Part shown: positions 59,589 to 64,000 of the stretch, in pieces
How positions within the stretch are numbered: position 1 is the first letter of the stretch
Layout: the number at the start of each line of letters is the position of its first letter
Assembly (NCBI GenBank): GCA_009363875.1
Contig: CM018696.1
Location: forward strand, 15,519,975-15,583,974
Reading direction: 5' to 3'
DNA: 64,000 nt
Source: Mikania micrantha
Lineage: Eukaryota > Streptophyta > Magnoliopsida > Asterales > Asteraceae
The notes under the pieces: generated by a model
Told to the model about the DNA's origin: nothing
The model's database searches: none
The model's input: only the letters and a program-made list of their open reading frames with translations
Program-made: the position numbers and the translations under genes

Positions 59589-60678
59589 AATACTAACAAC
59601 AAACACCAACGAACCTTGACCCATATAAAAATAGACTATTTCAAAGCTAAGATACTCAAATATTCCAACATGATCATTTTAAGGTTTTAATATCATGTCA
59701 AGTTGAAAGTAACATCATTTAACTTAAATCCCTACCAGAAAGTGAAGACTAAATAAGTCACCAACAAACAAAAATAAATAAAAATGGTATTTAAATACAT
59801 TGCATAGTTCATAAATCTAAACAAAACCTTGACATTGTAAAGGCTAGTAGGATTGTTTCATTGTCAATTCAGAAATCAAGTACCCAGCTTACACTACTCA
59901 AATAGTGAGTTTTATAACCTCTTTTACTATTTTGTTTACAAAACTTTAGTGAAAAACATGACACAAATATTTTACCATGCTATGTATATTCATGGTTAAT
60001 CATATGTTACTCAGATTGTAAATTGCATGAGATACTTGGTACAACACATGTAAGACCTACACAGACTACACAACCATGAACTCATAGGTTTGAGCCAGTT
60101 GATGATATTGAATAGTACTATTCACGCTGATACCACCATTCATTCCTAGGTTGGACTTACTAACTACAGTCGCCTCATGATGTTGTCATCACGTGAATGA
60201 ATATTTCCATCTTATGCGATTACACCACTCGGATGAGTCTACAAACAAATTTGACTAGCAATAGCCATGGGCATTCAGTCATATGCTTGGTTGTGGACTC
60301 GTGTAGATTGCATACAACATACTTATGATTTACATGTAACTTAGTAGCAGAGCACACTAGATGGATATCCTACTCGATTGTTTACCAAGTTTTAAAACGT
60401 ATGCCTTCACCAACTTTCGAGTTTACTATTTATCTCATGTTTTTAAGGAAATACATAGCCAAGATAGATCCAAGGTTGATTTTTGCTTACAAGGAGAGAT
60501 TGCTTCCTATATTTCTAGACTAGTGATGTTTTGAAATCTCCTATTTTGTATTAGTGACTAACATTATGATGTTATATTTTACAATTAATGAATGCATTAT
60601 TATTTCTATTACAACCATACTCTCAATGATTCAGCTTCGTAGCAACTCTAGTATTTTCGTTAAATACAGGGTGTGACA
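59589..60678 (+). repeat. 3' part of another plus-strand gypsy-type LTR ('K')
   Basis: Ends TACAGGGTGTGACA at 60678. Shares loosely conserved blocks with LTR C (e.g. gtttgagcca...gatatt...atagtactat near 60090 versus the minus strand of 27180). The 5' end is not visible because G lies there. No coding sequence. Confidence 0.5.
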
Positions 60679-60878
60679 CTCTCAAATGTGGATTTCAGTA
60701 GTATCTGAAAATGTGGAATGTGAAACCATATCATGTAGCTTTGGGATTAAAAAAATGTAGAGATTACTGTTAAATTATGAGCTAGAATTGTATATGTGTA
60801 TCCTATATGATTAAATACAAACATCTTTTTCTCTCTCTCTCTCTCTCTCTATCTCTTAGATATTAACTAAAAAACTAA

Positions 60879-61114
60879 ACCAAGGGCTTCTAGCCTAATG
60901 GTTACTCATTTGGCTTTCATGTGTAAGGTCACGGGTTCAAATCCTTTCCAAAGCGAAATAGGGATCCTTGGGAGGTCAGGGGTTTTCCGGTGCGGTTTCC
61001 TCCTGGGGTGGTGGTGGGTCTCAACGGATGTCATGGTAACTAGACCTTTGTGACGTGGCCTGGAAATCAGTGGTTCACACGTTGAGATCAAATGCCGTTC
61101 AAAAAAAAAAAAAA
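60879..61114 (+). mobile_element. tRNA-derived SINE with poly(A) tail
   Basis: Pol III A box TAGCCTAATGGTT (60891-60903) and B box GGTTCAAATCC (60934-60944), ~30 bp apart as in tRNA genes. The body ends GATCAAATGCCGTTC followed by 14 A (61101-61114). It is not a tRNA gene: there is no acceptor stem or anticodon loop, and the body extends ~155 bp beyond the B box. No clear TSD (aactaaa / aactataaa at best). Confidence 0.8.
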
Positions 61115-61607
61115 CTATAAAGATTGTGTAGAATTAATCTTTACATTCAGACAATCACTATCTATAAAACTGTAAATATTAAAGATTTAGATAAAAATAA
61201 AGATGAGTATGAAGATCTTGATATAGATAGAGTTAACATAAAATTTTAAATTTGAAAGACGAAAAAAAAAAAGAAAAAAAAAGGCATCCTATAGGGAATG
61301 CTTTAAAATAACAAGATATATGCTTCACGAAATGAAATTGTTTTACAGAACTAACTCTATTTTAACACTACTTACTTTCTTGTATACATAGTTTTCTCAT
61401 GAATCCTAAACAAAATTAACAAATATGGTTAATGATTTAGCATTATAGTTATTTTTCAAAGCATACATCAAATATGACCAATCAATATAGAACAATTTAA
61501 AATTCAAAAATAATCTCAAACGACACAAACCTAAACCTTAATTTATTTAGAGTTATCTCACTTAATGAATATACAAATTTATTTGACAGTTGAAAAATTA
61601 AATATCC
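61115..61607. other. No recognisable feature
   Basis: AT-rich; an A-rich run at about 61262-61282; no coding frame, LTR end or inverted repeat recognised. Confidence 0.5.
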
Positions 61608-61609
61608 AA

Positions 61610-61888
61610 AAAAGTTAGCCTACTGTTATAGGCTTGATCATTTCTCTTTTAAGATCAGGGTTCAACTCTCGCTTGTGACACTTTAATAAATACCAGGTGA
61701 AGAGAGAAATCTTAAGCTTAATCTCGGGTTTATGAACCAATAGGGGTGATGATTCACATATTTCACGGGAGTACCACACATCAGGAGGGTATGGTTTCAC
61801 AGTCGGTGATCGAGGAATCGTTCTTAGTTACTAACTGTCAGGATAACTAAATGATAGCACGACGGGATCAACTGCCGTTTAAAAAAAA
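61610..61888 (+). mobile_element. Second tRNA-derived SINE, related 3' end
   Basis: A-box-like TAGCCTACTGTTATAGG (61616) and B box GGTTCAACTC (61659-61668). It ends GGGATCAACTGCCGTTT and eight A (61881-61888), matching the 3' end of the SINE at 60879. More degraded; TSD not seen. Confidence 0.65.
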
Positions 61889-62029
61889 GGTTGTAAAAAT
61901 AATTTTTTTAATTTTCTACTTTTAAATATAAAATGCTATCACTTTTTATTTGAGAGGTTTTAATGTCTAACATTCAAAACTTAACGCTTATTATTAGGCT
62001 CTGGTTACATGTTAATATATTTTCCAAGA

Positions 62030-62560
62030 AAAAATCTGATTAATCTGACCTGATTAATCTGAAATCCAATTGGATTGGCCTGATCAACCCCTTATTAATA
62101 ACATTAACTTTTGATATTTTGTGTATTAAAAATATTGGTAAAAATCGGCTTAGGCGGTGCTCTACTGTGTCGATATTGGCCTAGACGGTGCTTAAGCGGC
62201 CTACACAAATTTTTTTATTTTTTTATTTTTGATTTTTAATGACTTTTTTGACTTTTTTTGATTTTTTCTAGTAAAAATGACCAAATATGATATTATTTAG
62301 AAATTTCTCAGCCCAAAATCCTTAATATGTCTCTGAAACATCAAATTCAATCATTTAACATTGAAATTCATATATAAACTTTGAACTCGGTGTTTAGGTT
62401 TGAACTTTGAATTACTTGACTTAGTATGTTTAAGTTTATTTTTTAAATATTTAAAGTATTATATTAAATTATTGATATTGAAGTGTGTGTATAATATATA
62501 TTTGTAAAATTACATATAAAAATCCAATCCATCTAGTGCTGATTAATCCTGATTAATTCT
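62030..62560. repeat. Possible non-autonomous DNA element with TGATTAATC ends
   Basis: Repeated tgattaatct at 62038-62072 and tgattaatcc at 62538-62555 bound a T-rich core with 'ggcggtgct' and 'cggtgcttaagcggcc' (62153-62210). The ends are not clean inverted repeats and no TSD was found, so this is only a candidate. Confidence 0.25.
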
Positions 62561-62973
62561 TACACGATACCTCACCATCCGACTAACGCTTAGCAACTTC
62601 TACAAACATGAATTTAACCCGAGTATATATAGTATAAAAAATAAAATAAAAATGTGTGTACGAATATTAGTAGTCAGGCTAAAATTGTCAATTGAATGAT
62701 GAGGACGTCACGACAGGGACCAAGTTGCAAAATATACAGAAAAGCATGTGCCAGCCTGTCCTAGCGCACTATGAGTGGTAGTCATACTCATACTTAATGT
62801 CTACGCGTGATGGGTTCCTTTTATCCACTTGTAGTGTATCATTAATCCTCTAAACTTTCATTTTCACCCCTTAACTATTTATCTTTACAATTTAGCATAT
62901 TAGATTTATTAAGACCCTAGCACGTGAACAAACCATCTAAATTTCACAAATTCAAAAGAAAACTTATTAGACG

Positions 62974-63239
62974 ATGGGGTATGCCCGTGGTTGAGGGCGT
63001 TTTTTGGTGTGGCTGGGCATGGAACACTGCCCCCTTGGGCGTGGTTGTGTTGGGCATGGTTGTGGCCACCCTTCTTTACCGTTTGAAAATTTTAATTTCT
63101 TCGCTCAACTCATGTAGGACACCATCCTTCTTCTTCCCAACCACTTGGGATTTCCACCCCTAAGTGGTTGAGTGGGTGGTTTTGGTAAAGCTTAGGTGAC
63201 GCCTATGTAGAGTGAGTAGAACCTCAAGGCATACCCCAT
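62974..63239. mobile_element. Small inverted-repeat element (MITE candidate), ~266 bp
   Basis: Perfect 12 bp terminal inverted repeat ATGGGGTATGCC (62974-62985) / GGCATACCCCAT (63228-63239). The internal sequence is GC-richer than its surroundings (gggcgtggttgtgttgggca). A 79-codon frame (62924-63163) across it is not believed to be coding. No TSD is obvious, so the superfamily is unknown. Confidence 0.5.
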
Positions 63240-63494
63240 GATCTTATAATGGTAAAAATCTCATAGTCAGGGTTAGATGCTGATACCTAAAGAAACTCAA
63301 GTTCTATCACACATTTTTCATGTTATTAAACCATAAGACTATTGACTACAGGTAATCATATGGTTCTAACAGTTTCTTTCTTAAATGTATATCTGTAATA
63401 AACATGTCCCTAGTTTTATAAGCTATCTAGACTATTATATATAGTATTCATTTTAATAGTTACAAAAACACACAAAGAAAGGTATATTATGATA

Positions 63495-63955
63495 CTAGCC
63501 TAAACCCCGTGTATTACACGGGTTGAATAATAAAAAATATAATTTATTAACATTAAATAATAATAAATATTTAAAAATTATAAAATCATATTTAGGATAA
63601 AATATAATTGAATCATTCTTATTGTTTATTAAATTTCAATATATTAGTACACTACGTTAAACCCCGTATGCTACACGTGTTAAATAAATAAATTTTAAAA
63701 TTATTTATTTAAAATAGCATATAACATATTTCTAAAGATGTTTTATAAAAAATTAAAAATACGAATTATAATGTAATCATATAATTTAACAAATTAAATT
63801 AAATTAGTATTATTTAGGAGAAAAAAGCAATATAAATCAAAATCTAATAAAAAGATGTTTATAAGTAATTAATAAGAGAGAGAGGCGGGAAAACCAAATT
63901 GTAGATAGCCTAAAAAACTGACACGTGGCATATAAAATCTTTATTTATTATATAG
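63495..63955. mobile_element. Helitron-like non-autonomous element candidate
   Basis: Starts near 'tactagcctaaaccccgtg', with the hairpin CCCGTGTATTACACGGG at 63506-63522, typical of plant non-autonomous Helitron termini. A degenerate second copy (ccccgtatgctacacgtg) is at 63662. The 3' side ends with acacgtggca...ttattatatagg near 63920-63955. The end could not be fixed. Confidence 0.4.
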
Positions 63956-64000
63956 GATATCAAACAAAATAGAGAAATTTCTTAGTCGTAAATAAATGAT

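Noticed and set aside
60891..60944. tRNA gene
   Set aside because: A and B boxes are present, but no cloverleaf, acceptor stem or anticodon loop; poly(A)-tailed body shows a SINE.
62924..63163. 79-codon frame near the right end
   Set aside because: Starts outside and runs into the inverted-repeat element; low similarity to anything and no support.

Overview
This window looks like intergenic DNA from a large, AT-rich flowering-plant nuclear genome, probably Asteraceae. That family assignment is an inference from the style of the SIRE-type copia and chromovirus-type gypsy elements and their very long LTRs. I find no intact host gene, rRNA or tRNA. Nearly everything is transposable-element DNA, much of it nested. 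The only host-like traces are a FAR1/MULE-type zinc-knuckle fragment near 445-702 and a doubtful Harbinger-like scrap near 26170.

Left part (1-9510): a minus-strand gypsy pol tail (1-425), the zinc-knuckle fragment, a long LTR-like tract with tandem repeats (907-3250), a decayed LINE endonuclease region (3282-4560), and a minus-strand gypsy leader/PBS/LTR (4620-5758). That LTR is interrupted by a 2.8 kb solo LTR (5759-8584, TSD ctagg).

9516-21595 is a complete Ty1/copia element of 12,080 bp: two 632 bp LTRs, TSD ttcat, PBS, decayed gag, a pol frame with three premature stops, and a ~1,137-codon third frame downstream of pol. That third frame appears to have its own promoter and a leader intron. 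21601-23535 is the end of an older plus-strand LTR. 24690-26177 is a LINE 3' end with a poly(A) tail.

26300-42272 is a minus-strand gypsy (here 'C'). Its LTR (26579-31401) carries a young Mutator-like element (27646-28869, ~372 bp inverted repeats, TSD ttatttata) and a SINE (29271-29473, 18 bp TSD). Its integrase gene is split by a complete 9.2 kb gypsy ('B', 32458-41651, TSD tggtg). Its RNase H gene is broken at 42273 by a plus-strand element of the same LTR family ('D'). D has a 3.2 kb LTR, two unusual frames before gag (ORF-A and ORF-B, both ending in a hydrophobic segment), then gag, protease and the start of RT.

D is cut at 49007 by LTR-like element 'E', which is itself split by solo LTR 'F' (51795-55619, TSD cgatg). 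'G' (55770-59588) is a plus-strand pol tail plus 3.4 kb LTR, followed by another LTR 3' end (to 60678). The right end holds two tRNA-derived SINEs, a small inverted-repeat element and a Helitron-like end.

The two most unusual signals are: (1) retrotransposons with extra genes, namely the two tail-anchor-like ORFs before gag in D and the large post-pol ORF of the copia element with a promoter resembling the LTR; and (2) family-specific short-motif arrays, many palindromic, in LTRs and leaders: ATTCGGCCGAAT in the copia, ATCGATACTA/TAGTATCGAT in E, CGAACC in F and G, and ACAGGCGCC/ACGGGCG in the Mutator-like element.
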